A stretch of DNA of 64,000 nt from the NCBI GenBank assembly GCA_037447655.1, contig JBBHKE010000099.1, positions 62,001 through 126,000 on the forward strand, written 5' to 3'. Positions 34,111-44,356 of the stretch are shown piece after piece. Within the stretch, counting starts at the first letter, position 1. Each line of letters starts with the position of its first letter. This stretch comes from Zygnema cylindricum. Its lineage: Eukaryota > Streptophyta > Zygnematophyceae > Zygnematales > Zygnemataceae. The position numbers and the translations under genes were made by a program. A model generated the notes under the pieces. That model was not told where the DNA came from. It worked only from the letters and a program-made list of their open reading frames with translations, and ran no database searches.

Positions 34111-34514
34111 CAGTCGGGTACCCCGGCCCGCTGCGTCAGATTCGGAACGGGTTTGGGTGCCAAGTATTGGGGGCCGGCTGGATTCGGTCGGATGATTAAA
34201 AAATAAATCGGGTATGAGCGGGTAAGCAAGAAATTAAAACAATTGAAGGTTTCATAGGTACGCATCACTAGTTTACTGTAGTGTCCCATACATTCCAACA
34301 TTATTGTACTTTGAACCACTAATTTTGTACTTATTCGGGTACGAGTAGTCAAGAGAAAGAAAGTTTCAGTTTTTTTTTTTTTTCGTAAATGCGTATCACG
34401 TACTGGGTAACAATTTAGGAGCCTGTAATAACCCGCCCGGATTTCGAGTGTTCGTATTATGAAGAAAAAAAATGTCGGATTCGGGTATTTGAAATTTTGA
34501 CTTTTGTGACCTAT
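34111..34514. mobile_element. H2 hAT-like element, copy 2
   Basis: Left end CAGAGGTCACAGTCGG, then GATTCGGAACGGGTTTGGG, as in other H2 copies. The right end is diverged (TTGTGACCTATG). It starts 14 bases after the foldback element ends. No clear target duplication. Confidence 0.55.
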
Positions 34515-34538
34515 GACACGAAGTGTTGGAAAATACAA

Positions 34539-35046
34539 TACACCTGAATCGCCATTAACGTTAATAACGCTTACTCGGCGCCCCCAAATTTTGACCCTTG
34601 AACCTAAAATAGAATTAATAAATCGAATTGTTTTTTTACGTTAGTATTATTTAATTGACGTTGATAACTCTAGTTTAAATAGTTTTTAAATAGTGTAGTG
34701 TACAAAGTGCATCTCCGTACTAAAATTGTTTGTTATTTTGTGGAATTGTACAAAAAGTGCGTAAGCTAAATGCGATGACAGGCGAAAGTGAGTGCGTCAA
34801 CACAAAAATATTTGATTCCTAACGATAAAGACGGTGTAAAATCACGCGAACATGTTCTCACTTGTTCAAACGTCGAATATGTGAACATAGGCTACACCGG
34901 TTACACTATGGGAAAAATGTACACAAAATAGAGCTATGAATAAATTATAATATTTTTTTTTGCGAAAGAACCCAAATAATAATTATTAACACTCATTGTT
35001 TTTCTACACTAATTATTTATCAACACTAATAGCGATTCAAGGTGTA
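34539..35046. mobile_element. M1-type MITE, 508 bp
   Basis: Ends TACACCTGAATCGCCATTAA and the complement ending GCGATTCAAGGTGTA, TA at both borders. The larger size reflects extra internal DNA with GTAC-rich and AT-rich segments. Confidence 0.7.
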
Positions 35047-35837
35047 CTGTAGGGATGTGGTAGCCATCTGCTGATAATCTACATTTACCTTTTTTGACCT
35101 ACCGATAATAAATATATTGGCTCAATATATATGTAGAGGAATTATCGCAATGGATTTCAAATAAAAATTCCCATTCGAAATGGATACCTGTTTAGTACAG
35201 GCAACTCGCCTAACCGATAATTTTTGTTGTTTCGGAGCAATATAACGGGACTACTCGCTGTTCGATGGCCAATAATATCGGTTATCAGATTAGGAGTGAA
35301 AGAAAACTACCTGATATAGAACAATACTATGAATGTATAGAACGCGCGTATCAAGCTTTTTTTTAGTCAGTCCTACGCAACTCGATATATTTATAAGAGT
35401 TGACGATCGGTGAGTACCCACTTTGGCATGTTCGTGTAAAGCAAAATTGCTACTTATTCCTAACTGTACTCTATTTTTTAGTTTTGATATCTAAAATATT
35501 CTGAACGCTTAAAATGCCGTGCATGTGCCTAATCGAACCAAAAAACATGCAACCCAACCAGCTGTACAGAAAAGGTGGAACAAACGAGCAATGAAAATCC
35601 TCAAGCAAAAGAATTATAATACAAAGCAAAAATGAATATGACAATGTGAAAAGGAAATAACGGGTGGAAAGGATAAAAGGTGGAAGGTGAGTGAGAAGCC
35701 GAGAGAGAGATCCATTTATTACTAAGTCGATGGGTAGCCACTAGGCTCCACGGTCTGGGCGTATTCCTTACAGGAATTAGGTCTAGGATTTCGAATAAAG
35801 AAAACAAAACCAGAAAAATGCAAGAAGACAATAATAA
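35047..35837. other. Old H1-like remnant, then unassigned DNA
   Basis: 35060-35300 has ATCGGTTATCAG- and CTCGCTGTTCGATGGCC-like words resembling the interior of H1 at 29820, suggesting a decayed copy without clear ends. 35300-35837 shows nothing I can support. Confidence 0.35.
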
Positions 35838-36115
35838 AAATCTGCAGAGAATCCGAGATAACTAGATCCGGGCACGCCGATTGCAAAAAATTACAACAAG
35901 AAAACAAGCAAGGAAAATATGTAGAAAATCCGAAATAACCGAATTCTAACAAACAAGTAAAAATAGCAACAAGAAAATACAAGTAAGCAACGTTAAAAAT
36001 CTGCACAAAATCCGAGAAAACCGGATTTTGACACACTAGTAACCAATTGCAAAAAAATGATAATAGAAAGCCAGCGATTGAAAGCTATAGAGAATCCGAG
36101 ATAACCGGATTCAAA
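35838..36115. repeat. Four imperfect tandem repeats, about 80-bp period
   Basis: The core GAATCCGAGATAACCGGATT recurs in diverged form near 35850, 35927, 36016 and 36093, each followed by A-rich DNA with CAAGCAA or CAAACAA. The 97-codon frame at 36047-36340 runs partly through this repeat and has no known domain. Confidence 0.65.
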
Positions 36116-36722
36116 CAAACCACCAGCAAACTCCAACCAAGGCAACGAAAATCAGACAAGAAAAGTCAAACACTAATTCACCAAAGGCATCCACAAAGGT
36201 TTAGAAACAGCCTGAGAAAGCAGGCAGAATCCACACTAAAAGAGGTTGTTGAAGGGAAACCGTGCGGACTCCGGCCGAAACCGAGTGAATTAACTTGTAG
36301 GTCTTACAATGAAAGTTTAATGAGGAAAGAGAAAAGCTAAGCTCTCAAAAAACTAAGGCAGAAAAAGCCTTGCAAGGAAAAAACTGACAATTTGACTAAG
36401 GAAAAAGACAAGGGGAAAAGACAGAAAGATCTAAGTCCTCTTCGACCAATTCCTGTACTCTCATATTATGAGAGTACAAAACCTAAAGCAATAGCCTAAG
36501 TACCAACGAAACAACCAAAGTACTAATTTATGACATTGCTAACTAACCAATCATGTGAGAGTATTTCATTGTACAATTTCTGACTAGTTTGGGTCCTGGC
36601 CAATAAGCGACCAGAACCATATGCCTACGTTACAAAATTCACAATCCGCGGATTAAAACCCTTCCTAACTACACGTGAATGCGTGAACCTACATGGGTTC
36701 ACGACATAAAATACACCAATCA

Positions 36723-36880
36723 GCGTGCGTCGCCAACATTTCGAAATTGCACGTTGCGTCGCCAATATTTCAAATCGTACGCCGCGTCACCAACATTTGA
36801 AAACGTACGTCGCATCACCGACATCCCAAAGTCGTACGTCGCGGAACAAGTGTCTCGAAATTGTACATCGCGTCACGCCA
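36723..36880. repeat. Minisatellite, about 30-bp period, CGTACGTCGCGTCACC core
   Basis: Five diverged units (near 36723, 36750, 36777, 36806, 36833) read CGTACGTCGCGTCACCAACA followed by TTYGAAA. A further partial unit lies near 36990. The apparent ORF here follows the repeat. Confidence 0.7.
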
Positions 36881-37189
36881 TAACCTGCGATGGAAATCAA
36901 AAGTACCGACGCCTCCGCTCGCGCGAAAATAAATCTCCCTGATACCCGCAAGATTCCCAGCGTCGCTTCGATCGAAAAAAATATATGAAATTGTCTGTCG
37001 CGTCACACCAAAATCTGCGACAGAAAACTTAAGTACGGACGTGAAGTCGGAAATGAATCGTCAGCGGGAATTCCTGGAAATGAAAGTCGTACGGTCGAAC
37101 TCGTCGCCGACGGAAATTACGGTCAACGTAGGTATGTACCGACGGTCAAACTTACAATGTACGGACATGCGAACCATAATAACCTCTTC

Positions 37190-37372
37190 TCTCTTTCTCC
37201 CTCTATTCCTCTCTCTCTCGTCATCTCCCTCTCTCTCTCTCTCCCTCTCTTTCCCTCTCTCCTTCTCTCCCTCTCTCCCTCTTCTCTCCCTCTCCCTCTC
37301 CCTCTCTCTACCTCTCTCTCTCGCTCACGCTCCCTCTCGCTCCCTCTCTCTCTCTCTCTCCCCCTCTGTATT
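37190..37372. repeat. (CT)n / CTCTCC microsatellite
   Basis: About 180 bp of CT and CCTCTCT repeats. Ser/Leu/Pro and Arg/Glu/Gly frames on either strand are repeat translations. Confidence 0.95.
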
Positions 37373-38735
37373 CCAGGAACTATTGTTAGGTTTAAAACTT
37401 GACTGAACGATTTCATATGTTTGCAACCAAATTTTCAATCAATCTACTTGCAGGAATTAGAAAGCATTGGCACTCGCCAGTCCGGTCCTAGAAAAACAAC
37501 CTTGTTAAATTGAGGGAAAATCAAGGGGTGATTAGAAAAAAAACCTCTTCATGATGTGCATCTCAATTACCGTAAATTAGTGAAATTGGGGGAAACATTG
37601 TAGCACCGGCAACGAGTAACTGCAAAAATCGAATAAAACTTAACAAACACTTAACGTGATCTTCCTGGGATACTAAAACAACAGAGATCAAGTAGGGAAT
37701 AACTAGCAATTAGGAATGTTAGCTTATTATTAAGCTGGAAAATGGCCGATTTCTAGTCATAAATTGGTCATGTCACAAAAGAATGAATCTAATATTTGTC
37801 TCCGTTGTCTTACAACATTTTTCAGAAACTGCTCCCTGATTAATATTTAAAATCCGCATTTTTCTATTCAAGACTACTAAGGTGTCTGCTACTTAAAACG
37901 ATTACACACAAATATATATCTACCCTATTTTTTACTGTGGGCTTGACGCATGAAAGTTGTCATTGACTTGGTCACTAATCAATCTAATCGGCGATTCAGA
38001 TGAACTATGACGTCACATAGGACTTCATTGTAATGCTCGGCTTTTGAATTTAATTCGACAATTTAGATTTGACTAATTTAGTGTGTATTTTCCGATGATT
38101 ACACTATCTCGGCAAAAACAAACTGCAAAATAATGTTGGAGCAAATGTAAGTCACGAAATTAGTACATCCAGGTAGCATGAATTAAGTAACCTCAACGAG
38201 AAATCACCAACTCCGTTAATTTGTCTAACAGGTCAAGAATGTGACGACTAAAACAAAATAAGATGTAAAAACCGTATGTCATATCTAAACTCAATCAATC
38301 AATATGTCCTTGATTTTATAATGTTTCATTGGAACTACACTTGCCTTGTAAAATTTCACAGGCAGCTCAGAACTCCATCTCAACAAACATCACCACAATG
38401 TGTGATAAACAAGAAATTACATAAAAGCTTAAATTTTCCTTAGGCAAAAGCTGTCACAGAATATTGCTTCTTGGTTTGGATTTCTCCTAATAATCCCTTT
38501 CTACGTTTTGGTTGACAAAAATGCTACCTAAAAACATCAATGATGTTGCATCATCAAAATTGCTAGCTGACTAAAAAATCATGTATATACACACTACCAG
38601 TTGACCATGAACCAATGTACATTGTAAGCATTTTTTGACTGAGCCTACACTAAAATAACCTCAAACTAGACATTGCGATTTCCCTAACCTGCTTAAGCTC
38701 TCGCATGGAAAGCATAATTTTGCAACAAAGACAGG
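37373..38735. other. No feature supported
   Basis: Unique-looking AT-rich DNA downstream (gene sense) of the PAN-like gene. It may contain its 3' UTR. No element ends, RNA genes or coding frames were found. Confidence 0.4.
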
Positions 38736-39022
38736 CTAGCATCTGACATAGAGATCCACTCCGTCGGAGACGTCAGGTGTGTATCCGGTGAGTACGCTGA
38801 CAAACTGACACTTGGCGTCGTCTGAGAGGGGCACCACTTTGGCGTCCTCCTAGATGGAGGCAATGCAGCGTTCAAAAAAGGCCGTACATGATTCCGCACA
38901 TCCCGCCACGTCGGCCGCAAAGAACGCCTCCCACACGCCCACTGGGAGGGTGTTCTCGTGGAGCTCATATCCCGCCACTACGGCGCAATATCGGTCAAAA
39001 TCGCCTCCGGCGCCGCAGCCAA
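38736..39022 (-). pseudogene. PAN/Apple-like gene: exon 2, second cysteine-rich repeat
   Basis: Read on the minus strand, the exon follows an acceptor TTGCAG and starts in phase with exon 1. It encodes GCGAGGDFDRYCAVVAGYEL, then VGVWEAFFAADVAGCAESC and DDAKCQFVSVLTGYTPDV, ending DLYVRC and a stop at 38738-38736. The Cys spacing and the VGxWExFF, AxCAxSC and DDAKCQFVS motifs repeat those of exon 1, so the protein had two copies of one extracellular domain. The pattern suggests PAN/Apple, which bind proteins or glycans; that assignment is inference. An in-frame TAG (38852-38850) replaces the Trp conserved in repeat 1, so this copy is broken. Confidence 0.6.
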
Positions 39023-39251
39023 CTGCAATATCGGTCAAAATCGCCTCCGTTAACTTTTAGGAAACTGAAGACAGGGAAGGGATATAGTGAGAACAAGCGC
39101 AAGACATTTAGGAACTCAAACAAAAGGGAAGGAATGGAGTGAGAACAAGCATAGAGCACCTGACATTCCCTTGACCCCATTGGCTGCAAAGCATAGAAAT
39201 AATAGTTGTTGGAGAGAGAGGGAAAGCGAGAGGGAGAGAGGGAGTTCTCAC
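39023..39251 (-). other. Phase-1 intron of the PAN-like gene
   Basis: Donor GTGAGA and acceptor TTGCAG on the minus strand. Splicing joins codon phase 1 to a 2-nt start and keeps the cysteine-rich frame open (NI-GCGAGG), which supports a true intron. Confidence 0.55.
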
Positions 39252-39484
39252 TGTTGCAAGGCGTGTAGAGGTCGATGCCAGCTGGCATGCCTGGCACAAA
39301 GCCGCGGAGCTCGCTAACAAACTGACACTTGGCGTCGTCGGAGTAGGGTAGCACTTTGGCGTCCTCCCAGATGACTGCGGTGCAGCGATACGAATTGGCA
39401 GCGCAAGAGGCGGCGCAGGCGGCGGCGCTGTCGACAAAGAACGACTCCCATTTGCCGACAGGGAAGGTGTTGCTGTGCTTCTCC
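39252..39484 (-). pseudogene. PAN/Apple-like gene: 3' part of exon 1 beyond the copia insertion
   Basis: Minus-strand coding resumes at the copia-B border with KHSNTFPVGKWESFFVD, then SAAACAASCAANSYRC, WEDAKVLPYSDDAKCQF and GIDLYTPC before the donor. 39369-39484 duplicates 44357-44472 at about 95% identity by eye (6 mismatches in 116), while the sequence beyond continues the gene toward its C-terminus. Together with the signal-peptide segment on the other side of copia-B it forms one interrupted first exon. Confidence 0.65.
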
Positions 39485-39500
39485 TTATTGGAGGTGGATT

Positions 39501-39511
39501 GGCGGAAGCCA
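39501..39511 (-). promoter_or_regulatory. Possible primer binding site after copia-B LTR
   Basis: TGGCTTCCGCC directly follows the TTTCA end of the LTR and starts with TGG, the complement of a tRNA CCA end. I cannot name the tRNA. It differs from the half-tRNA site of copia-A. The ATG at 39512-39510 straddles the LTR border and would start MASANPPPI, a gag-like N-terminus. Confidence 0.35.
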
Positions 39512-39934
39512 TGAAATTGTACACAAGGGAAAGATCAATGCATTGGAGAGAGGAATTGATTTGTATTTGGGATGATTTCATTAAGTGAGAAGAGTCACTT
39601 ATATACAAAATATTCAATGCTAATTACTGTGGAGTCTAAGCGCTCTATGGTGCGCTGTAATAAAAGAATCCTAGTCTAGATTCTAACAAATGTATGTAAG
39701 ACAAAAGACTTGACCGTCCCCCAAAAGACTGGACCGACGGTCAAAAGACTTCTACGTAAAAAAAAGACTAGACCGACGTATGTAAAGAAAAAATACAAAT
39801 GACTGGACCGACGTATGGAAGTACGGATAAGAACAAAAGTTAGACGTCCAGATAAGACGGTCAACAAGACTTGACCGACGTAAGAAAAAGTACGGACAAG
39901 ACAAAAATAACCTAACGCTAAATGTCCCTTAACA
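39512..39934 (-). repeat. Copia-B LTR (single copy)
   Basis: 423 bp on the minus strand from TGTTAAGGGACATTTAGC to ACAATTTCA. A TATA-like TGTATATAAGTG lies near 39600. Internal repeats of ACGTCGGTCAAGTC- or ACGTCGGTCCAGTC-type words occur at 39710-39900. A polypurine tract (TGAGGGGGG in element sense, about 39935-39943) precedes it. Confidence 0.75.
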
Positions 39935-39977
39935 CCCCCCCTCAAGCGAAAACTAGAAAGTAGATTGAGATGAAAAC

Positions 39978-41045
39978 AAAGGAAATTTAGCCAAGAGGAA
40001 GAGGAAGACGAAGGCCAGAGGAGAGGCGGTGCTGCTCAAAGTGAGGGCGATGAAGAGCTTTGGTGAGATAATCGGCCACTTGGTCGGCGGATTTGACATA
40101 AAGAAACTGGAGAGTGCCATCTTCGACCCGCTCCCGAGAGTAATGATACTGAATGTCGATGTGCTTCGTCTGCTTCTAGTGAACAGGATTGCGGATCAAA
40201 GCAAGAGCTCCCTGGGAATCAGAAAAGATAGGAGTAGGGGCTGAAGGGGGAAACCCAAGATTGGAAAGTAGAGTCCGAAGCCAGACAGCTTCCTTGGCGG
40301 CGTGACAAGCGACCATAAATTCTGCCTCAGTGCTGGAGCATGCCGTGGTAGGTTGCTTTCTACATGACCAAGAGATAAGACCATTGCCCAAAAAGAAGCA
40401 CGAGCCAGTGGTGGAACGGCGGGAAAGCTCATCTTTTGCCCAATCTGAATCAACAAAACTCGTAAGAGCACTAGAGCTAGAGAAAGAATATGTGAGACAA
40501 AGAGATTTAGTGCCCTGTAGATAACAAAAGACACGTTTGGCCGCAGCAAGATGATCAAGAGAAGGGCGTTGAAGGAATTGACTGAGTTTAGTGACAGCTA
40601 TGGCAATGTCAGGGCGGGTGGCCTGCATGGCGTACATAAGGGCCCCGACCATGGAGTTGTAAGTGGCATGGAGGGAGGGGGAGAGAAGAGAGTCAGTGGA
40701 AGGGAGGAGAGGGGCATTGGCATCTAAAGGAGTGGAAAGGGAGGAGCACTCTGCCATGCGAAAGCGTTCCAAAAGATCAGAGATAAAGGTCTCCTGAGAG
40801 AGAGAGAAAGTGCGAGTCGAGCGATTACGAGAAACTTGTATGCCCAAATAATAAGTGAGCTCACCTAGATCGGCCATGTCAAAATGGGTCTGAAGGAGAG
40901 ATTTGACAATGGAGATTTCAGAGAGGGAAGGACCAACAACAAGGAGATCGTCAACAAAGATGGCAACAATGATCAATGAGGTGCCAGAACCACGAGAGTA
41001 AATGCTAAAATCGGCATCAATTCGGGTAAATCCTTCTTTCCGCAT
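39978..41045 (-). pseudogene. Copia-B reverse transcriptase C-terminus and RNase H
   Basis: The frame opens MRKEGFTRIDADFSIYSRGS and carries an intact FVDDLLVVG catalytic box, then YYLGIQVSRNRSTRTFSLSQ. RNase H follows with ATRPDIAIAVTKLSQFLQRP, SFVDSDWAKDELSRRSTTG, ACSSTEAEFMVACHAAKEAV and FSDSQGALALIRNPVH. A TAG (about 40178-40176) interrupts at that point; the same frame then continues QTKHIDIQYHYSRERVEDG to DQVADYLTKALHRP and a stop near 39978, before the polypurine tract. One nonsense codon separates this from an intact enzyme end. Confidence 0.88.
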
Positions 41046-41053
41046 AATGGCAT

Positions 41054-41497
41054 CTATGGTATGGTTCCAGATACGGGGGATTGCTTTAATCCATAGATTG
41101 TTTTAATGAGATGGCAAACCAGATGTTCAAATCCAGGGGAAATATAGCCTTCAGGCTGATGCATGTAAATGTCCTCGGACAAGATCCCACTTAAGAAGGC
41201 ATTTTTAACATCCATCAGATGAACATGGAAATCATGTTCAGCAGCTAAAGCAAGTAAAGTACAGATAGATGTCAACCGGGCAACAAGAGCAAAGGTTTCA
41301 GTGAAATCTATACCTTCGATTTGGGAAAAGCCCTTCGCCACCAAGCGAGCTTTGTATTTGTCCACGGATCCATTCGCTTTTTGTTTTACACGGAAGACCC
41401 ATTTCGAACCGATTGTCTTTCTTCCAGAGGGAAGGGGAACAAGATTCCATGTTTTGTTGGAAATTAAGGAATTGAATTCAGCATCAGCGGCAGTTTA
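41054..41497 (-). pseudogene. Copia-B reverse transcriptase N-terminus
   Basis: Minus-strand coding runs from TAADAEFNSLISNKTWNLVP through KWVFRVKQKANGSVDKYKAR, LVAKGFSQIEGIDFTETFA, HLMDVKNAFLSGILSEDIY and IYGLKQSP, then shifts frame at about 41060 by one extra C. It also begins after a frameshift at about 41497. The catalytic-Asp segment LMDVKNAFL is intact. It forms one domain with the downstream FVDD-bearing frame. Confidence 0.85.
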
Positions 41498-42118
41498 TCA
41501 AAGGGAGGCATCAAGTCGTTTTAGGGTAGCCTTGAGAGAGAGAGGGGCTAGAATAAGAGAGGCAGAGGCCCCAGCCGAGTAAGCGTAAGCTAGAGAGGCG
41601 TGGCCTATGGAAGTAATAAGCCGAGAGGGGGGAACTCTAGAGCGTGCAGGGTTTCGGCGAGGCAAAGGAGAGGGGTCAAGAAGAAGGGAAGGCTCAGTAT
41701 CGGGAAGTGAAGGCTCAAGAGGAGCAAAAGGCCCAAGAAGAGGTGAGTGGGAAAAAATTGTGGGAGAAAGATTGTCAAAAAGCGAATCATCTTCGGAAAG
41801 AGGGGGAGAGGAGGAATTATCTTCAGAATTTGTGACAGGATGAAGAGGAAGGGCAACTAAGTGGCTGGCAGGAGTGATGGGAGCAGCCGGGAAAATAAGG
41901 GGGGGAGGAGAAGATGGAGGAGGAGGGAGACTTGAAGATGATGAGGGGGAAAATATGGGAGGATTAACATGAGAGGGGTGGGAAGGTGTAAGGTAGATGA
42001 ATTCAGATGGATGAAAAGATTGAAGGGGGAGGTTTGGGGGAAGAGGGTCATAGAGGGTGAGGGAAGGAATGTAGGATAATGGGGGAAGAGGGGAAGAGAA
42101 GGGCATTCGAGACAAGGT
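41498..42118 (-). pseudogene. Copia-B integrase-RT linker, Pro/Ser-rich
   Basis: Same frame as the upstream gag-integrase ORF after a single TAA (42121-42119). The segment is very rich in Pro, Ser and Leu (for example FSPSSSSSLPPPPSSPPP), carries PLPRRNPARSRVPPSRL near its end and stops at TGA near 41497. Copia Pol proteins often have a long, poorly conserved linker here. No catalytic motif is expected or seen. Confidence 0.75.
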
Positions 42119-44128
42119 TTAGAGCAGTGGCGTTTCGTTGAAAATTACTTCTCTGGTGGTGATGACGTGATGCTGAGAAGGACTCCAGATGCGGTACGCT
42201 TTAGAATTTGGAGCGAACCCAACAAAAATGCCACGAAATGCGCAAGCGCCCAATTTGTCGTTCGATTGGAGGAGGTCTTTGTACCACGCTTCACGACCAA
42301 AGATTTTAAAGTGGCGTATATCTGGTTTGACAGAGGACCATGCTTCCATTGGAATAGATTTTGGTAAAGCGTTTGTGGGACAAAGATTGCGTAAGTAATT
42401 TGCGCAATCGATAGCCTCTGTCCAAAATTCATAAGGCAAATTCGCAAAGTACAGCATAGAGCGTGACATGTCATGTAATGTTCGATTGTACCTTTCTGCA
42501 ATGCCGTTTTGTTGTGGCGTCTGAGGCGCCGTTAAATGACGTGAGATTCCATGTTGCATGAGAAATTCAGAAAATTGGTTGGACAAAAATTCGCCACCGT
42601 TGTCACTGCGCAAGACCTTGATTCGTTTGTTGTGAAAATTTTCTGCCAACGCCTTAAATTCCTGAAATCGGGCAAAAGCGTCAGATTTATGACAGATTGG
42701 ATACATGTGTGAAAAACGAGTGGCGTGGTCAATGAAAGTGACAAAATAAAAGGATCCACTGTAGCTACGCATGCGCATGGGTCCACACACGTCCGTATGT
42801 ACAAGTGCAAGAGGTTCAGTGATGATAGTAGTGCTAGTGGGAAATGAGTGACGCGGCATTTTTCCTTGCACGCAACCGTGACAAAAATCCAAAGATTTGT
42901 TAGAGAATGAATTTAGTCCAGTTACAAGATTTGGCAAAGTACTCAAACTTTCGCTATTTAAATGACCATATCTTAAATGCCAAAGTGGAAAACTTTCGAC
43001 GCTAGCACTTAAAACAAATATCTTTGGCGTACTATAGGATTGTAGGACGTACATAGAATCTCTTGCTACTCCAAAACCTACAGTACTATTGTCTTTTCTA
43101 TCAAAAAACGTTACTCTATCATTATTAAATTCAGCTTTTAAGCCGTCAGAAGTGGCGACTTTGACAGAAAATAAATTGCTAGCTAGACCAGGAACAAAGA
43201 GTACGTTCTGAATGTGAATAGACACATTAGGGACGTTGACGTTGCCACAATGAGTAGCCAACAGAATGCGGTCGTCGCCTAAACAAATCTGCATAGGAGA
43301 TGATAGAGGAGAAAGGTGAGTGAACCAATCAGATCGTGGTGAAAGGTGGTGACTAGCACCACTATCTATTAGCCAATCGACAGGGGTTTGAGATAGAAAA
43401 GCATACCCTTGTGGAAATTGAGTATCCGAAGTGACAGAATTTGGGATATGATGGGCAACATTGCCATATCCAAATTCTGGTGAGGGAGGGAGGACAAAAA
43501 GGGAAGCTACTGGAGTGGGATAATTAGAGGGAAAATGTGGGGAGAAGGCCGTCGACCAAGGGAGGTTAACGGGGTTTGAAGAGGCATAGTGCGCTGCGGC
43601 GTTAGAAGATTGTGGAAGGGATGGAGAAGGGGAATAATGGTGAGGATAAGGAAAATTTGAAGGGAAAGAAATGTGTGGAGGGAGTGGAGGGGTGGGATGA
43701 ACTGGTGGGTTGACATGGGCAGCGTTGGCATTCCCCCCAATTTTAGGGGGATTGGAAGCCTCGATTGCTCTTCGCCTCGCCAATTTTCGACAGTCTTCAA
43801 CGGAATGTCCATTTGTTTTGCGGTAGGCGCAAAACAAACGCTGCACCCCCCCAAAGTTAGTTTTCTGATTTTCGGCAATAAAGGCATTTGCATTAGAGAG
43901 ATTTGGAGCAGAAAAAGAGAGAAGTTTTGTCTCTTCATGCAAAAGTTTGCTACAAAATGAGTGAAAGGGAATGGATTGGTCCAGATTGTCAAACGAGGAA
44001 ATGAAAGGGGAAAAGGTTTCAGGGAGTCCTCCCAAAAGGGTTGAAGAGAGGTCCTCGTCGCAAAGATGCACGCCTATCATGGTGCATTTTCCCGCTGACA
44101 ATTCGACTGTGCTAATCCAATCCTGCAT
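42119..44128 (-). CDS. Copia-B gag C-terminus, protease and integrase
   Basis: 669 residues; MQDWISTVELSAGKCTMIGV is only the first Met after upstream stops. Gag continues to a zinc-knuckle relic CAYRKTNGHSVEDC near residue 99 whose second Cys is Arg. A Pro/His/Ser-rich spacer follows. The aspartic protease active site DWLIDSGASHHLSPRSDWF (near residue 250) is intact. The pre-integrase FPLWHLRYGHLNSESLS and CHGCVQGKMPRHSFP precede the integrase core with catalytic Asp in VHTDVCGPMRM, Asp in RSDNGGEFLS and Glu in NGIAERYNRT. The frame ends at TAA within DLLQSNDKLGACAF to NETPLL. This is the least damaged retroelement frame in the window. Confidence 0.92.
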   Translation of the reverse strand: MQDWISTVELSAGKCTMIGVHLCDEDLSSTLLGGLPETFSPFISSFDNLDQSIPFHSFCSKLLHEETKLLSFSAPNLSNANAFIAENQKTNFGGVQRLFCAYRKTNGHSVEDCRKLARRRAIEASNPPKIGGNANAAHVNPPVHPTPPLPPHISFPSNFPYPHHYSPSPSLPQSSNAAAHYASSNPVNLPWSTAFSPHFPSNYPTPVASLFVLPPSPEFGYGNVAHHIPNSVTSDTQFPQGYAFLSQTPVDWLIDSGASHHLSPRSDWFTHLSPLSSPMQICLGDDRILLATHCGNVNVPNVSIHIQNVLFVPGLASNLFSVKVATSDGLKAEFNNDRVTFFDRKDNSTVGFGVARDSMYVLQSYSTPKIFVLSASVESFPLWHLRYGHLNSESLSTLPNLVTGLNSFSNKSLDFCHGCVQGKMPRHSFPTSTTIITEPLALVHTDVCGPMRMRSYSGSFYFVTFIDHATRFSHMYPICHKSDAFARFQEFKALAENFHNKRIKVLRSDNGGEFLSNQFSEFLMQHGISRHLTAPQTPQQNGIAERYNRTLHDMSRSMLYFANLPYEFWTEAIDCANYLRNLCPTNALPKSIPMEAWSSVKPDIRHFKIFGREAWYKDLLQSNDKLGACAFRGIFVGFAPNSKAYRIWSPSQHHVITTREVIFNETPLL

Positions 44129-44356
44129 AGATTACGACGGCTTTTTCATGGAGTTAAAAAACGCTCATTTTTGAATTCGGCGAGCCGCCCATCCGGTTTG
44201 AATGTAAGCTGCTTGAAGACAACTCCAAGCCTCGGCGAAAGAGGAGGCGCCGCGAATAAGACGAGTACGCTCGGTAGTAAGTGGCATCACTAGACGAGCG
44301 TGCGCCTCCGCATCCTTTTTTTCCATGTAGCTATCGCCAAATCTTTGGTAGCTTTT
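44129..44356 (-). pseudogene. Copia-B gag, N-truncated
   Basis: Begins at the host junction and reads SYQRFGDSYMEKKDAEAHAR, then SFAEAWSCLQAAYIQTGWAA, the helical core typical of copia gag (the DA-A-L and AW--L--Y pattern). Two stops (near 44165 and 44135) separate it from the main frame. The region between the MASANPPPI-like start at 39512 and this point, probably about 50-70 codons, is missing at the permutation break. Confidence 0.75.

Larger units (their letters stand above)
39485..44356 (-). mobile_element. Copia-B retrotransposon in circularly permuted order
   Basis: Read on the minus strand from 44356 to 39485 the order is gag (lacking its first codons), protease, integrase, RT, RNase H, polypurine tract, one LTR, then a short leader with a gag-like start (ATG at 39512). 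There is no LTR at the 5' side. Both sides join the same host exon, and each carries a copy of the same 116-bp host segment (39369-39484, 44357-44472). The usual 5-bp duplication is absent. The order fits integration of a one-LTR circle opened inside gag, or an equivalent rearrangement. The coding region carries few lesions, so the event is fairly recent. Confidence 0.8.

Noticed and set aside
36047-36340. 97-codon basic ORF
   Set aside because: Begins within the ~80-bp tandem repeat and matches no family that I recognise.
36723-36880. CRISPR-like spacing of ~30-bp repeats
   Set aside because: Units are contiguous and diverged, with no spacers; the genome is eukaryotic.
37041-37416. Ser/Leu-rich and Arg/Glu-rich ORFs
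   Set aside because: Translations of the CT microsatellite.
39108-39617. 169-codon minus-strand ORF beginning in the copia-B LTR
   Set aside because: It starts in the LTR, then runs through the PAN-like exon in the wrong frame and into its intron; only its MASANPPPI segment may reflect a gag start.
41605-42051. Plus- and minus-strand ORFs overlapping the copia-B linker
   Set aside because: Out-of-frame shadows of the Pro/Ser-rich Pol linker.
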